A stretch of DNA of 64,000 nt from Sulfuriferula plumbiphila (GTDB taxonomy: Bacteria; Pseudomonadota; Gammaproteobacteria; Burkholderiales; Sulfuriferulaceae): NCBI RefSeq assembly GCF_009938015.1, contig NZ_AP021884.1, forward strand, positions 372,001-436,000. Direction: 5' to 3'. Under the pieces are notes generated by a model. That model was not told the DNA's origin. It saw only the letters and a list, made by a program, of their open reading frames with translations, and searched no databases. The stretch's first letter is position 1. Every line of letters begins with the position of its first letter. A program made the translations under genes and the position numbers. This document shows positions 42,109-51,315 of this stretch, in pieces.

Positions 42109-43908
42109 ATGCGCGGCTTCGGTCATATCCTGGGCGGCCTCGGTCTGCAACGTTCGTCCGTGCCTCCCGTCGCGGACTCCGATCCGCCAAGCTCCCCGGA
42201 CAAGCGGGGAAACGCGCTCGCCTACCCGCCGGTCGACCCCGGCATTCCCGCTCTGCCCATCGAAGAAGTGCTCGGCGCGCACCAGGACCTGATCGACCGG
42301 ATCAAGGTGTGCTACGGCGTGGATCGCCAGACTTTTGAGCATGAACTGCTTTCTCTGATTCGCCGTTACGCCGAATTCGTACACCTGCTTCCCGCCACGC
42401 CGGACAATTACTTCAACGCGCCGGGCGGACTGCTGCGCATGGGCCTCGAGGTGGCCTTCTTCAGCTTGCAAGGCACAGATGGCCATATCTTTTCCGGTCG
42501 GTCCACGATCACCACGCGCCGCCACCTCGAGCCGCGCTGGCGGCATGCTACTTTCATTGCGGGGCTGTGCTGCGAGATTCATCGCACCCTCTGCCATGTC
42601 ATCGTCACCAACGAAAACGGCGACGAATGGCAGCCTTACCTGCTGCCGTTGTCGAGCTGGCTTACCCGGCACCACGTCGCGCGCTTTTTTCTGAAGTGGC
42701 TGCCCAATGTCCACGAAAGCCGCACCCTGGGCATATTCGTCTTACCCCATGTGATTCCGGCCGAGGTGTTACAGCACCTTGCCACCGGCAATTCCATCAT
42801 CGTGCCGCACATGATGGCCAGCATTTCCGGCATGCCGGTCTACCGGGAACACAATATCCTGGACGACCTGGTGCGGCGCTCGGTCGCACTCGTCATCGAT
42901 CGTTACCTGCGGGCGAGCGCGGACCGCTACGGCAAACCGCAACTTGGCTCGCATCTGGAGCGCTACCTGGTCGACGCGCTACGCCGACTGGTCAGTTCCA
43001 ACTCCGCCTGGAATCCCAACGCCGAAAAGTCGAGGGTGTGGTTCGGCGCCGATGGCCTTTTCATTGTCTGGCCCAACGCTGCTACGGAAATCCGCAAACT
43101 GCTCGAGTCCGACCAGTTGCCGGGGATTCCCAAGGCGCCCGAAACGATGCTGGAGATTCTGGTCGCGGCCGGGGTTTTCGAACCGCAGGATTCCTCTCTA
43201 GCCACCTGGCAGATCGTTCCACCCGAAAGCAAAACAGCCATCGAGGCAGTCAAGCTATCGTCGCCCGCAATCCTGTTCGCCGGCATCGATTCGGCCCCCA
43301 AGCCGCTTTCAATCGCGCTGGTTCGCGCCCCCACTGACTCGAGCACGCCGCTTCCGGGTCCACCCGCTCCGGCCGCCCCCCCAGCCACAACCGGCAAGAG
43401 ATTCCCCGTTGCGCAGCAGCTCCCGCTGCCGATTGAAACGGAGCCGGTTGCGGTAGATCAAGTCGCCTCTGCGTCGCCAGCACGCACCGCTGAAGACGTC
43501 GTGGTACCCATACCCGCTCCGAATGATTCTGTGCCGGCCAAGCCTGCGTTAGTGGTTATGCCGGCGTTCAAGCTCGAAGCGCCGATGCGTTTGAATCCCG
43601 CCGTGCGAGACGCGCTTGCACAGATTGTCGACACGCTGAACCGCGATGGATCCGATGTGGCCGCGTGCACGGTCGCGTCGGGACTATTCATTCCTCTCGC
43701 TGAATTCGAGCGCAGGAAAATCGAACCTTCGCTGGCTCTGCGCGCACTGACTGAAGTCAAGATGCTGGTGCAAGCTGCGGGCACCAAATCGCAAACTTTG
43801 GCGCGCGACTTTGGCGGCGAGCAAAAGGTGGGCCTGGTGCTCAGTCCCCACTTCGTTGCGGGTCTCGAAGCCGACAACTTCGACGTCCCGGATATCGGCA
43901 GGGATTGA
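42109..43908 (+). CDS. traI: TraI-type relaxase (TraI_2/MOBH domain) with altered HD motif
   Basis: A 599-residue protein. Residues 40-260 are a TraI_2 domain (YFNAPGGLLRMGLEVAFFS, RWRHATFIAGLCCEIHRTL, PLSSWLTRHHVARFFLKWLP). A Pro/Ala-rich linker and a C-terminal winged-helix-like part (DALAQIVDTLNRDGSDVAACTVASGLFIPLAEF) follow. MOBH relaxases have GLLxHxLEV and LLHDxGK metal ligands; here they are Met and Cys-Glu. The position before traD and DUF4400 is as in SXT. The start has no good ribosome site and is provisional. Confidence 0.8.
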   Translation: MRGFGHILGGLGLQRSSVPPVADSDPPSSPDKRGNALAYPPVDPGIPALPIEEVLGAHQDLIDRIKVCYGVDRQTFEHELLSLIRRYAEFVHLLPATPDNYFNAPGGLLRMGLEVAFFSLQGTDGHIFSGRSTITTRRHLEPRWRHATFIAGLCCEIHRTLCHVIVTNENGDEWQPYLLPLSSWLTRHHVARFFLKWLPNVHESRTLGIFVLPHVIPAEVLQHLATGNSIIVPHMMASISGMPVYREHNILDDLVRRSVALVIDRYLRASADRYGKPQLGSHLERYLVDALRRLVSSNSAWNPNAEKSRVWFGADGLFIVWPNAATEIRKLLESDQLPGIPKAPETMLEILVAAGVFEPQDSSLATWQIVPPESKTAIEAVKLSSPAILFAGIDSAPKPLSIALVRAPTDSSTPLPGPPAPAAPPATTGKRFPVAQQLPLPIETEPVAVDQVASASPARTAEDVVVPIPAPNDSVPAKPALVVMPAFKLEAPMRLNPAVRDALAQIVDTLNRDGSDVAACTVASGLFIPLAEFERRKIEPSLALRALTEVKMLVQAAGTKSQTLARDFGGEQKVGLVLSPHFVAGLEADNFDVPDIGRD

Positions 43909-43909
43909 C

Positions 43910-45811
43910 GTGCTGATCCGCAAGTACGAGATGCCCTGGCGCCGCGCGTATGAGTCCTACGCCGGCATCGCATGGTGCGTGGCCTTGATCTCCTTCGTCA
44001 CCATCTCAGTCCGGGAAGAATTGCCGTGGCGATTCACCGGCCCACTTGCGGTGGTGTGCCTGTGGATGGCGGTTCTGCGCATGGGCCAGGCGCTTCGAAT
44101 ACTGGTCGTGCGCGCCTCGCTTTCCGGCCGGGCGATGCAGATCGTCACCACGAAGGAATTAGGCAAGCTGTGCAAGAACCCCGAGCATGTTTTCCTCGGC
44201 TTCGGCTTCGAGTGGCTGCCTGTCCACTCGCAGCGTTTGTATGAGCTCGCCAAGGTGAATTTCCGCGACTATGCCGTGTCTCCCTCGTTGCTGCGATGGC
44301 TGGGTTACGAAGTCAGCCCGCAACCCGATAGCGAGATCGGCCTGCCGTACATCCACGGCGTGGAACCCAGGGAACAAGCGCTGTACCGTCCGTTGCAGAA
44401 TTTCGAGGGCGGCACGCTGCTGGTCGGTACCACCCAGTCCGGCAAGGGTGTTGCGCTGGCCAGTCTCATCACGCAGGCGGTCCGGCGCGGTGACGTCGTT
44501 ATCATCGTCGACCCCAAGAACAGCCATCGGCTGAAACGCGCTGCTATCCGAGCCTGCGAAGACTACCGGGAGCGTGACACCTTCATCGAGTTTCATCCCG
44601 CATTTCCCGAGACAGGGGTACGCCTGGACTTCACCTTCAACTGGCAAAAGCCGACCGAGATCGCATCGCGCATTCAGTCGATCATGGCGCCGGACACTGC
44701 CGGGGCTTTTTCGGCATTCGGCTGGGACGCGGTCAATGTCGTGGTTCAGGGACTGGTCGATCTGGAAGAGCGACCGAACCTGATGAAGCTGACCAAGTAC
44801 ATTGAAGGGGGTATCGAACCGGTACTGGAAGCCTCACTGCGGCGCTTTTTCGACACCATCCTGGGCCCGACGTGGCGCGATCAGCCGGACATGAAGAAAT
44901 TGCTGAATGATGCGCAGCGCGGCAACCTCAAACGCCCGTCGGAAGCGGCCAGCACCGATCTACTCGCCTTCGTTGCCTTCTATGAACACCATGTGCCGCA
45001 GAACCAGCGTAACAAGGTCATCGATTCGCAAGTTCGCACGTTCCGGCACAACCGCGAGCACTACCAGAAAATCACCGCCAACCTGCTGCCGATCCTGTCG
45101 ATGCTGACCTCGGGGGATCTGGGCCTGAGCCTCTCTCCCGACCCCTTCGACGCCGACGATGTCCGGGCGATCATGAACTTCGAGAAGATCGAGCGCGGCG
45201 GCCATGTCCTGTACATGTGCCTCGACTCGCTGCCCGATCCATCGGTGGCCTCGGCCATTGGCGCGCTGTCGCTGGCAGACCTGGCCGCACGTGCGGGCAT
45301 GCGTTACAACCTGGGCGGTTACCGGCGGATTTCGCTATTCGTCGACGAAGTGTCGAACGTCATCAACCAGCCGCTGATCGAGATTCTCAACAAGGGCGCC
45401 GAGGGCGGCATTTTCACGACTTGCGCGATGCAGACGCTGGCCGATCTTGCCAAACGACTCGGCAGCGAAGATGCCGCGCGCATGGCGCTGGGCAACCTCA
45501 ACAACTTGATCGCTCTTCGTTCCAAGGATCGCCCCACGCAAGACTTCATCGTCGAAACCTTCGGCAAGACGGCGATTCATACATTGCGTGTCGGCCTGAA
45601 CAATGCATCGGATGCTCACCTCGGGGACTTCACCTCGGCGTACTCGTCGCAACTCACCGAAAGCATGGAAGAACTCATTCCGGCGGACATCCTCGGAAAA
45701 CTGCCTAACCTGCAATATTTCGCATCAGTGTCTGGCGGCCGGATTATCAAGGGACGCTTCCCCATCCTGAACCCCGATTACGACCGCCCCGCTTCGGAAG
45801 CGCCGACATGA
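43910..45811 (+). CDS. traD: Conjugative coupling protein TraD (SXT type)
   Basis: A 633-residue type IV coupling ATPase. Two N-terminal transmembrane helices (YAGIAWCVALISFVTIS; FTGPLAVVCLWMAVL) are followed by Walker A GTTQSGKG (about residue 173) and Walker B ISLFVDE (about 475), with a final part LPNLQYFASVSGGRIIKGRFPIL. It would bring the relaxase-DNA complex to a secretion channel, which is absent here. The start is a GTG 2 nt after the traI stop. Confidence 0.9.
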   Translation: MLIRKYEMPWRRAYESYAGIAWCVALISFVTISVREELPWRFTGPLAVVCLWMAVLRMGQALRILVVRASLSGRAMQIVTTKELGKLCKNPEHVFLGFGFEWLPVHSQRLYELAKVNFRDYAVSPSLLRWLGYEVSPQPDSEIGLPYIHGVEPREQALYRPLQNFEGGTLLVGTTQSGKGVALASLITQAVRRGDVVIIVDPKNSHRLKRAAIRACEDYRERDTFIEFHPAFPETGVRLDFTFNWQKPTEIASRIQSIMAPDTAGAFSAFGWDAVNVVVQGLVDLEERPNLMKLTKYIEGGIEPVLEASLRRFFDTILGPTWRDQPDMKKLLNDAQRGNLKRPSEAASTDLLAFVAFYEHHVPQNQRNKVIDSQVRTFRHNREHYQKITANLLPILSMLTSGDLGLSLSPDPFDADDVRAIMNFEKIERGGHVLYMCLDSLPDPSVASAIGALSLADLAARAGMRYNLGGYRRISLFVDEVSNVINQPLIEILNKGAEGGIFTTCAMQTLADLAKRLGSEDAARMALGNLNNLIALRSKDRPTQDFIVETFGKTAIHTLRVGLNNASDAHLGDFTSAYSSQLTESMEELIPADILGKLPNLQYFASVSGGRIIKGRFPILNPDYDRPASEAPT

Positions 45812-46431
45812 TCAGCTTCGTGTCGACGGCTTCACTGCTGGCACTTCTCGTCCTGGTGCTGTATCTGCCATCCGCTTACCCGCCGGAAAGCTTCATCAAT
45901 CAATTGCGTACCGAGCACGAATTGGCCGTCGATTTCTGGGGACACGATCATGCAATGCGCATCCTGTCGCGCATGCTCGATCTCCAGGCAACGGCGCAAC
46001 AGGCCAGCCCGGTGCCATCCCTGGCCAACGCGCCTGCGCCGAACCCGGTCGATCTCGCAGTGGCCAAGCAGATGTCCGAAGTCAACACCCGTCTTTTCAA
46101 CAACCCGTACTTCCGGTCTATTGACACGTTGCTGGCGTTGGCTACTTACCGCTTCTCCGCATTTGTCGAGTGGTTGCCGGTTCTGCTGGTGTTCATGGTG
46201 GCCGCCTTGTTCGATGGTTTTCTGCTGCGTATCATCAAGTCCAAGGAGTTTCTCCAGCACAGCCCCGAGATGTATGCGCTGCATGCCTGTGCGGCGATTG
46301 TGACCGTATGCGCAACGGTCGTTGCGTTTGTTCTGCCTGTCACGCTCCCCCCGCTGGTTTTCTCGATCGTGCCAGTGGCTGTCAGCGTCCTTGCCAGTCG
46401 CGCGCTCGCCAACTTTCATCGTCGTGGCTAG
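45808..46431 (+). CDS. DUF4400 conjugation protein
   Basis: A 207-residue protein with one N-terminal and three further membrane helices and the motif FSAFVEWLPVLLVFMVAALFDGFLLRIIKSKEF. In SXT-like elements a DUF4400 gene directly follows traD; here it overlaps the traD stop. After this gene the transfer region breaks off: traL, traE, traK, traB, traV and the rest are not in the window. Confidence 0.82.
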   Translation: MISFVSTASLLALLVLVLYLPSAYPPESFINQLRTEHELAVDFWGHDHAMRILSRMLDLQATAQQASPVPSLANAPAPNPVDLAVAKQMSEVNTRLFNNPYFRSIDTLLALATYRFSAFVEWLPVLLVFMVAALFDGFLLRIIKSKEFLQHSPEMYALHACAAIVTVCATVVAFVLPVTLPPLVFSIVPVAVSVLASRALANFHRRG

Positions 46432-46577
46432 TAACGACCACCACTCGCCAGCTTGATGCGATTCGCATTCGTCGACACACGTAACCAGCCGCATTTGCCC
46501 CAGACCTCAGTCGTCTCGTTTCAGTGTGGAGGTTAGATGTTCCATCGAGTTGCATGAGCAGGAAGGGGGATTCCATC

Positions 46578-46590
46578 CCCTATAATAGGG
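46578..46590 (+). promoter_or_regulatory. Palindromic -10 before the RpoN-box/GIY-YIG gene
   Basis: The palindrome CCCTAT-A-ATAGGG contains a consensus TATAAT (46581-46586). No convincing -35 was found at the usual distance. It could be a promoter under control of a dimeric regulator, perhaps the encoded protein itself. Confidence 0.45.
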
Positions 46591-46630
46591 AACCTTTAAG
46601 AACAAAAACGTTTTGTCGGCGTAATATCCT

Positions 46631-47866
46631 TTGCAACACCATAACAATAAGATTGACGCCGCACTGCTCGGTAAAATCGTGCTCGCCCGCTTTCTGGAGT
46701 TGCCGCTGCGGGCGGTAGACCGTCTCGCGGCCCAGATGGAGTCCTCCGCCGGCTTTACCGCCCTGCGTCCCTGGGTGAGCGTGGGTCGGTTGGAAGGCGC
46801 GCGGGTGGCGCATGATGCGGCCGACATCCCCCAAACCCGGGCACCCCCGATTCTGGGGGAGGTTCACGAGGCGGGCCGGGGCCTGATGTTCCTCTACCAC
46901 CGCGACAGCTACGTGCGGGAATACCGGTTCGATGAGGAGGGGGTGAACCGCCTGATGGCGCGCCCGGACCTCCCGGCGGAACTGGCAGGCGTAGTGAGCC
47001 GGTTGCGCCTCATCAATACCCGGAACCGTCTCACCCATGCCCTGATGCAGGCGGTACTGGCATCGCAGGCGGCATATCTGCGTTCCGGGCAGGTCTTGAC
47101 GCTCCTGCCTTTGACCCAGGCGGCAATTTCCGCCCGGCTGCGGTCGGAGTCGAATCTTGCCGTGGTGGCGGATGCGGGCCGCATCTCCCGGCTGGTGCGT
47201 GGGCTGTCGATCATGCTGCCAAACGGGAAAGCGGTGCCGTTAAACACCCTGTTCCCGAAGCCGCGGCAGGTGCATTGCCATTTCGTGGATTATATGATAA
47301 AAGAAGAAAAAACATGGATGGCAGAAGGGCTATTGCGGGGACCGCTGACGGACGAGGCTGTCGCCGCCATCCTTAAGCGGGAACATGGCATCCGCTTGTC
47401 GCGGCGCACAGTGGCCAATATCCGCCATGGTCTGGCGATTCCCGATTACAAGAGCCGCAGCCAGCGCACGGATTACCTGGCCGCTACCGAGGGATTTTCC
47501 GCCTTGGTGCCGCTGACCGCTCAAGCACTGCGCACTGCGGTTCCGGCCCATTCCGGTGTGTACGAGATCCGGACGGCTTTCACTTTCCGCCTCGGTGAAG
47601 AAAAGGCCTGGCCCGGGAAAAGTGTGCCGCCAGTGCCGCACGGCGTGGTCTACATCGGCTCGGCCGGTGATTTGCGCAAGCGCTTGGGCGATCACCTGCG
47701 CGGCAGCAGCGCTAATGCGCTGCTGTATCGCCACGTGGCCGATGGCGCCGCGCGGGTGCGGTTTCGCCTGATCAGTACAGACTGGCGCGTGGTGGAGCGG
47801 GAGTTGTACCAGGTATTTTGCGAGACCTTCGGCGTGTCCCCGCCGTGTAACCGCATGAGCCCTTAA
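46631..47866 (+). CDS. Sigma-54-like DNA-binding protein fused to a GIY-YIG nuclease
   Basis: An open frame of 411 residues. Residues 120-210 resemble the RpoN core-binding part (LRLINTRNRLTHALMQAVLASQAAYLRSG...GRISRLVRGLSIMLPNGKAVPLNTLFP). Residues 215-275 resemble the RpoN DNA-binding domain with an RpoN box SRRTVANIRH (257-266; usual ARRTVAKYRE). The Gln-rich activator region I of sigma-54 is absent. Residues 309-409 are a GIY-YIG domain: GVYEI, VVYIGSAGDLRKRLGDHL, ERELYQVF and CNR, keeping the Tyr, Arg, Glu and Asn of the active site. I know of no studied protein with this pairing. The start is uncertain (TTG at 46631 or GTG at 46678). Confidence 0.8.
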   Translation: MQHHNNKIDAALLGKIVLARFLELPLRAVDRLAAQMESSAGFTALRPWVSVGRLEGARVAHDAADIPQTRAPPILGEVHEAGRGLMFLYHRDSYVREYRFDEEGVNRLMARPDLPAELAGVVSRLRLINTRNRLTHALMQAVLASQAAYLRSGQVLTLLPLTQAAISARLRSESNLAVVADAGRISRLVRGLSIMLPNGKAVPLNTLFPKPRQVHCHFVDYMIKEEKTWMAEGLLRGPLTDEAVAAILKREHGIRLSRRTVANIRHGLAIPDYKSRSQRTDYLAATEGFSALVPLTAQALRTAVPAHSGVYEIRTAFTFRLGEEKAWPGKSVPPVPHGVVYIGSAGDLRKRLGDHLRGSSANALLYRHVADGAARVRFRLISTDWRVVERELYQVFCETFGVSPPCNRMSP

Positions 47867-47952
47867 GAAAGCGCGCAACCCGCCGATATACCGATATATC
47901 ATATACACTATCCGGTACATTACCCGAGCCGATTTCGGGCACTAAATAAAGC

Positions 47953-48084
47953 ATGAACAAGAACAACTATAAGGTTCGGCGGCGTGACATGGAAGAAATC
48001 TTGCGCAAGCAAGCAAGCAAGCAAGCTAGCTTGACGGCAGCTTCATCTCCCTTTCTTGGCTTACGGCGAGGTCCGGCAATATGA
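47953..48084 (+). CDS. Small upstream ORF coupled to the globin-GGDEF-EAL gene
   Basis: A 43-codon frame, MNKNNYKVRRRDMEEILRKQ..., ends in ATATGA, so its stop overlaps the ATG of the next gene. It contains the CAAG repeat at 48006. Loss or gain of one repeat unit would shift the frame and end it early or elsewhere, which could change translation of the downstream gene. The protein itself is too short to classify. Confidence 0.45.
   Translation: MNKNNYKVRRRDMEEILRKQASKQASLTAASSPFLGLRRGPAI
48006..48033 (+). repeat. Tetranucleotide repeat (CAAG)5 with adjoining palindrome
   Basis: Five CAAG units (48006-48025) are followed by C and flow into the 12-bp palindrome CAAGCTAGCTTG (48022-48033). Tetranucleotide tracts of this kind can change length by slippage. 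It lies 48 nt before the start of the globin-coupled GGDEF-EAL gene. Confidence 0.85.
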
Positions 48085-50717
48085 AGTCTCTGGATGAGAC
48101 CGTCGAGGCCGTGATGCGGACGCTGGGACTGGACGATGCCGCGGTCGTCCGGCGCAAGGCCTTTCTGGAATTCACCGATGACGACGTCGCGCGGTTGCGG
48201 ACCCTGCACGCAGCCCTGCAAGATCTGGCGCCGGATTTCGTCGACGCCTTTTACACCCATCTCCTGGCCTTCGAGGAAACACGGGCGCTGCTGCCCCACG
48301 CGCAAACGCTGGAACGTTTGAAGCGTACCCAGGCGGCGTATTTCGACAACCTCACCGCGGGCGACTACGGGCCGGATTACATCCTCCACCGCCTGCGCGT
48401 GGGAGCGGCCCACCAGCGCGCCGGTCTTGCGCCGGCATGGTATCTGGGGGGCTACAGTAAATATCTGGCGGGGTTGTTCCCCGAACTCTGGCAGCGGCTC
48501 GGGAAAGACCCCGAGGCCTTTGTCGCCACCTGCCAGGCGCTGATCAAGATCGTCCTGCTGGACATGGGGCTGGCCATCGACACCTATATCCAGGCTGACC
48601 GGCAAACCATCCTGACGCTGAAAGAGTATGCCGACATCGTGTTCGCCAGCATCCCCGACGGACTGCTGGTGCTCTCGCCCGACCTCACCGTTTTGTCCGC
48701 CAACCGGGCCTTCCTGGAGCGGTTGGGGCTCACTGAGGAGGCCGTGCGCGGCCGCTATCTGATGGAAGTGCTCGCGGCCGACGGATTGCGCGGACGGGCC
48801 CTGGAAGTTCTGGCCACCGGCGTCGCCCAGCATGACGTGCTTTTCAGCATGGGGCCGGCGGGCAGCGATGAGCGCAAACCGGTGCGCGTGACGCTGACTG
48901 GAATCCGGCTTGCGGAAGAAGAAGAAGAAGAAGAAGCCCGGCTCCTTTTGATCGTGGAGGACCTGACCGAAGAGCAGGCATTGCGTGCCGCCGCGCTGGA
49001 ATCCGAACGCCGTTTCCGGGATTTGGCGGAAACCGCACACGACGGAATCATCATGACCGATCCCCAGGGGAAAATCGCCTATTTCAACCGGGCGGCAGAA
49101 CGCATGTTCGGCTATCGCCGCAACCAGGCGCTGCAGCGGTCGATCGGAACGGTGCTGCCGGAACCGCTGTCCTGCCAACTGGATGAAGGATTGCAGCATA
49201 CCCCGGTGTGGGAAACCCAGGGGCGCCGTCAGGATGGCACGTTTTTCATGGTAGAGGGTTCCAGCAGCGTGTTCGAAGGTTCCGCGGGGCGTTTCATCAC
49301 CTACGTGCTGCGCGACCTGACCGAGCGCAAGCAGTTCGAGCGCCAGTTGATACACTTGGCCAATCACGATCCGCTGACCCATCTTCCCAACCGCAAGTTC
49401 TTCCAGGATCGCCTCGGCATCAGCCTGGACGAGGCGGCGTTGAACGAGGAGCAGCTGGCGGTGTTGTTTCTCGACCTGGACCGCTTCAAGCTGATCAACG
49501 ACACCTTTGGCCATGCGCTGGGCGACAAGCTGCTGCTGATGGTGGCCGAGCGGCTCGCCGGCTGCTTTCGCAAGGGCGACATGCTGGCCCGCCTGGGGGG
49601 CGATGAATTCGTAGTGCTGCTGCGAGGGCTTTCCGGGAAGCAGGATGCCACCCTCGTCGCCCAGAAAATCATGGATGGCTTCGCTCACGCCTTCCAACTG
49701 GAAGCGCATGAAGCCTTCGTCTCCGCCAGCATCGGCATCGCTTTCTATCCCTCGGACGCCATCGATGCGGACAACCTCATCCGGTGCGCCGATAGCGCCA
49801 TGTACCAGGCCAAGGAACAAGGCCTGGGGTATCAGTTCTACCGGCTCGATCTGGAAAATCTGTCGTCAGAGCGGCTCACCCTGGAGAACAGTTTGCGCAG
49901 GGCCTTGGAACGTGACGAGTTGCGGCTTTACTACCAGCCCAAGGTGGATCTCGCGAGCGGGGCCGTGATCGGGCTGGAGGCGCTGCTGCGCTGGGCACAT
50001 CCGGTCAGAGGCATGATCCCGCCCGACCAGTTTGTTCCCCTGGCGGAGGAAACCGGCCTGATCGTCCCGATCGGCGAATGGGTCTTGCGCACGGCGTGTT
50101 TGCAGATCAAGGCCTGGCAAGGGGAAGGGATGCCCCTTCTCCCGGTGGCGGTGAACCTGTCGGCGCGTCAGTTCAGGCAACCCTCGGCCAGCGGTGAAAC
50201 CGAGGGGAGACCGCTCTCGGATGAAGCGGCCGGAGTGCACGACTTGGTTGAAACCATCGAGCGCGTGCTGGGGGAAACGGGGGTGGATCCATCCTGCCTG
50301 GAATTGGAGATTACCGAAAGCATTCTGATGCAAAACCTGTCGACGGCAGCCAATATCCTGCAGGCGCTGAGTGCCAAGGGAATGCGCATCTTCATCGACG
50401 ATTTCGGCACCGGTTATTCGAGCTTAAGCTATCTCAAGCGCCTGCCCATCGACACCATCAAGATCGACAAATCCTTCGTGGGGGATATTACGACCGATCA
50501 GGATGACGCAGCGATCGTGGCCGCCATCATCGCCATGGCCCACAGCCTGCGCCTCAAGGTAGTGGCCGAAGGGGTGGAAACGCAGGAGCAGTTCGACTTC
50601 CTGCTCGAACGCGGCTGCGACGCCATGCAAGGTTATTTTTACAGCAAACCGCTGCCGGCGGAGGAAATTCTCCCGCTACTGCGAAGTACACGGAATTCCA
50701 GTTCCGGTCGCGACTGA
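48081..50717 (+). CDS. Globin-coupled sensor with PAS, GGDEF and EAL domains
   Basis: An 878-residue protein. A protoglobin sensor (residues 1-180) has a proximal His in RVGAAHQRAGL (H111). Two PAS-like parts follow (about 190-300 and 310-420), then GGDEF with intact GGDEF near residue 506 and an RxxD inhibition site just before it (RKGDMLARLGGDEF). EAL comes last, with EALLRW near residue 632, NLSARQF, ELEITES and DDFGTGYSS, so both activities could work. Oxygen or NO binding at the haem would set c-di-GMP turnover. A (GAA)7 tract at 48915-48935 codes for a Glu run between sensor parts. Confidence 0.93.
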   Translation: MKSLDETVEAVMRTLGLDDAAVVRRKAFLEFTDDDVARLRTLHAALQDLAPDFVDAFYTHLLAFEETRALLPHAQTLERLKRTQAAYFDNLTAGDYGPDYILHRLRVGAAHQRAGLAPAWYLGGYSKYLAGLFPELWQRLGKDPEAFVATCQALIKIVLLDMGLAIDTYIQADRQTILTLKEYADIVFASIPDGLLVLSPDLTVLSANRAFLERLGLTEEAVRGRYLMEVLAADGLRGRALEVLATGVAQHDVLFSMGPAGSDERKPVRVTLTGIRLAEEEEEEEARLLLIVEDLTEEQALRAAALESERRFRDLAETAHDGIIMTDPQGKIAYFNRAAERMFGYRRNQALQRSIGTVLPEPLSCQLDEGLQHTPVWETQGRRQDGTFFMVEGSSSVFEGSAGRFITYVLRDLTERKQFERQLIHLANHDPLTHLPNRKFFQDRLGISLDEAALNEEQLAVLFLDLDRFKLINDTFGHALGDKLLLMVAERLAGCFRKGDMLARLGGDEFVVLLRGLSGKQDATLVAQKIMDGFAHAFQLEAHEAFVSASIGIAFYPSDAIDADNLIRCADSAMYQAKEQGLGYQFYRLDLENLSSERLTLENSLRRALERDELRLYYQPKVDLASGAVIGLEALLRWAHPVRGMIPPDQFVPLAEETGLIVPIGEWVLRTACLQIKAWQGEGMPLLPVAVNLSARQFRQPSASGETEGRPLSDEAAGVHDLVETIERVLGETGVDPSCLELEITESILMQNLSTAANILQALSAKGMRIFIDDFGTGYSSLSYLKRLPIDTIKIDKSFVGDITTDQDDAAIVAAIIAMAHSLRLKVVAEGVETQEQFDFLLERGCDAMQGYFYSKPLPAEEILPLLRSTRNSSSGRD

Positions 50718-51001
50718 CCTAAAGGCCATCCTCGATGGGATCCTGCCGCCTGACTTGACGCTGTTCGATCTTGCAGTCGATCCGCCAGTGCTGGAGGAGT
50801 AATCCTAAAAACGGCTATCGGACGCAGATGATTCAACTCGTTGATGCGCGTAACGCCGTGTTGATTTACGTGCAGGTTTGGGCCATGAATTTGCATGTTC
50901 ATCTGACCCGGACTTGGGCTTGGAAACCAACGGGATGCCCCGACTTTGCGAATGACAGCATGAGTCAGGGCTCCAGGCAAATGGCGGGTTAGCATGGCGC
51001 G
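50718..51001. other. Intergenic stretch with an unassigned C-terminal piece
   Basis: Right after the GGDEF-EAL stop, a short frame reads DLKAILDGILPPDLTLFDLAVDPPVLEE and stops at about 50803. It looks like the end of a lost gene, but I cannot name it. The rest has no recognised feature. Confidence 0.35.
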
Positions 51002-51091
51002 CAATTCAACACAGTGCTCTCCAACTCCTTCGCATTCGGCGGCAGCAATGCCGTGCCCATTGTGCGTCGGTGTGAGAAATGTGCCCGTTGA
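51002..51091 (+). pseudogene. C-terminal remnant of a beta-ketoacyl synthase
   Basis: The frame reads QFNTVLSNSFAFGGSNAVPIVRRCEKCAR and stops. Condensing enzymes (FabB/FabF type) end with LSNSFGFGGTNASLVLRR, so this is the last part of such a gene, cut off from its body. From 51092 to glgC at 51316 nothing else is recognised. Confidence 0.6.
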
Positions 51092-51315
51092 TTTTAGATG
51101 GTGAGCGGGCTAGCGATTTTTTGTGTTTAAAGCCGTCTTTTATTCAGCGTTCGGTAACTGCCGTCAATCGACGACTTCGTGGAATGATGTGGAAGAAATT
51201 GTCACCTCTTTCATAGAGTAGAAGGCTCATCACACCCGACGAAGTAAAAATCACAACCGTTTCTGATGGGGAAATTCGGCCCGGAAATCACTGGAAAATG
51301 GGGTTTTCTACAGCA

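Noticed and set aside
47967-49820. 617-codon open frame on the minus strand across the globin-GGDEF-EAL gene
   Set aside because: It is a shadow of a GC-rich gene: the plus-strand protein has clear domains, and the antisense frame has no ribosome site or family match.
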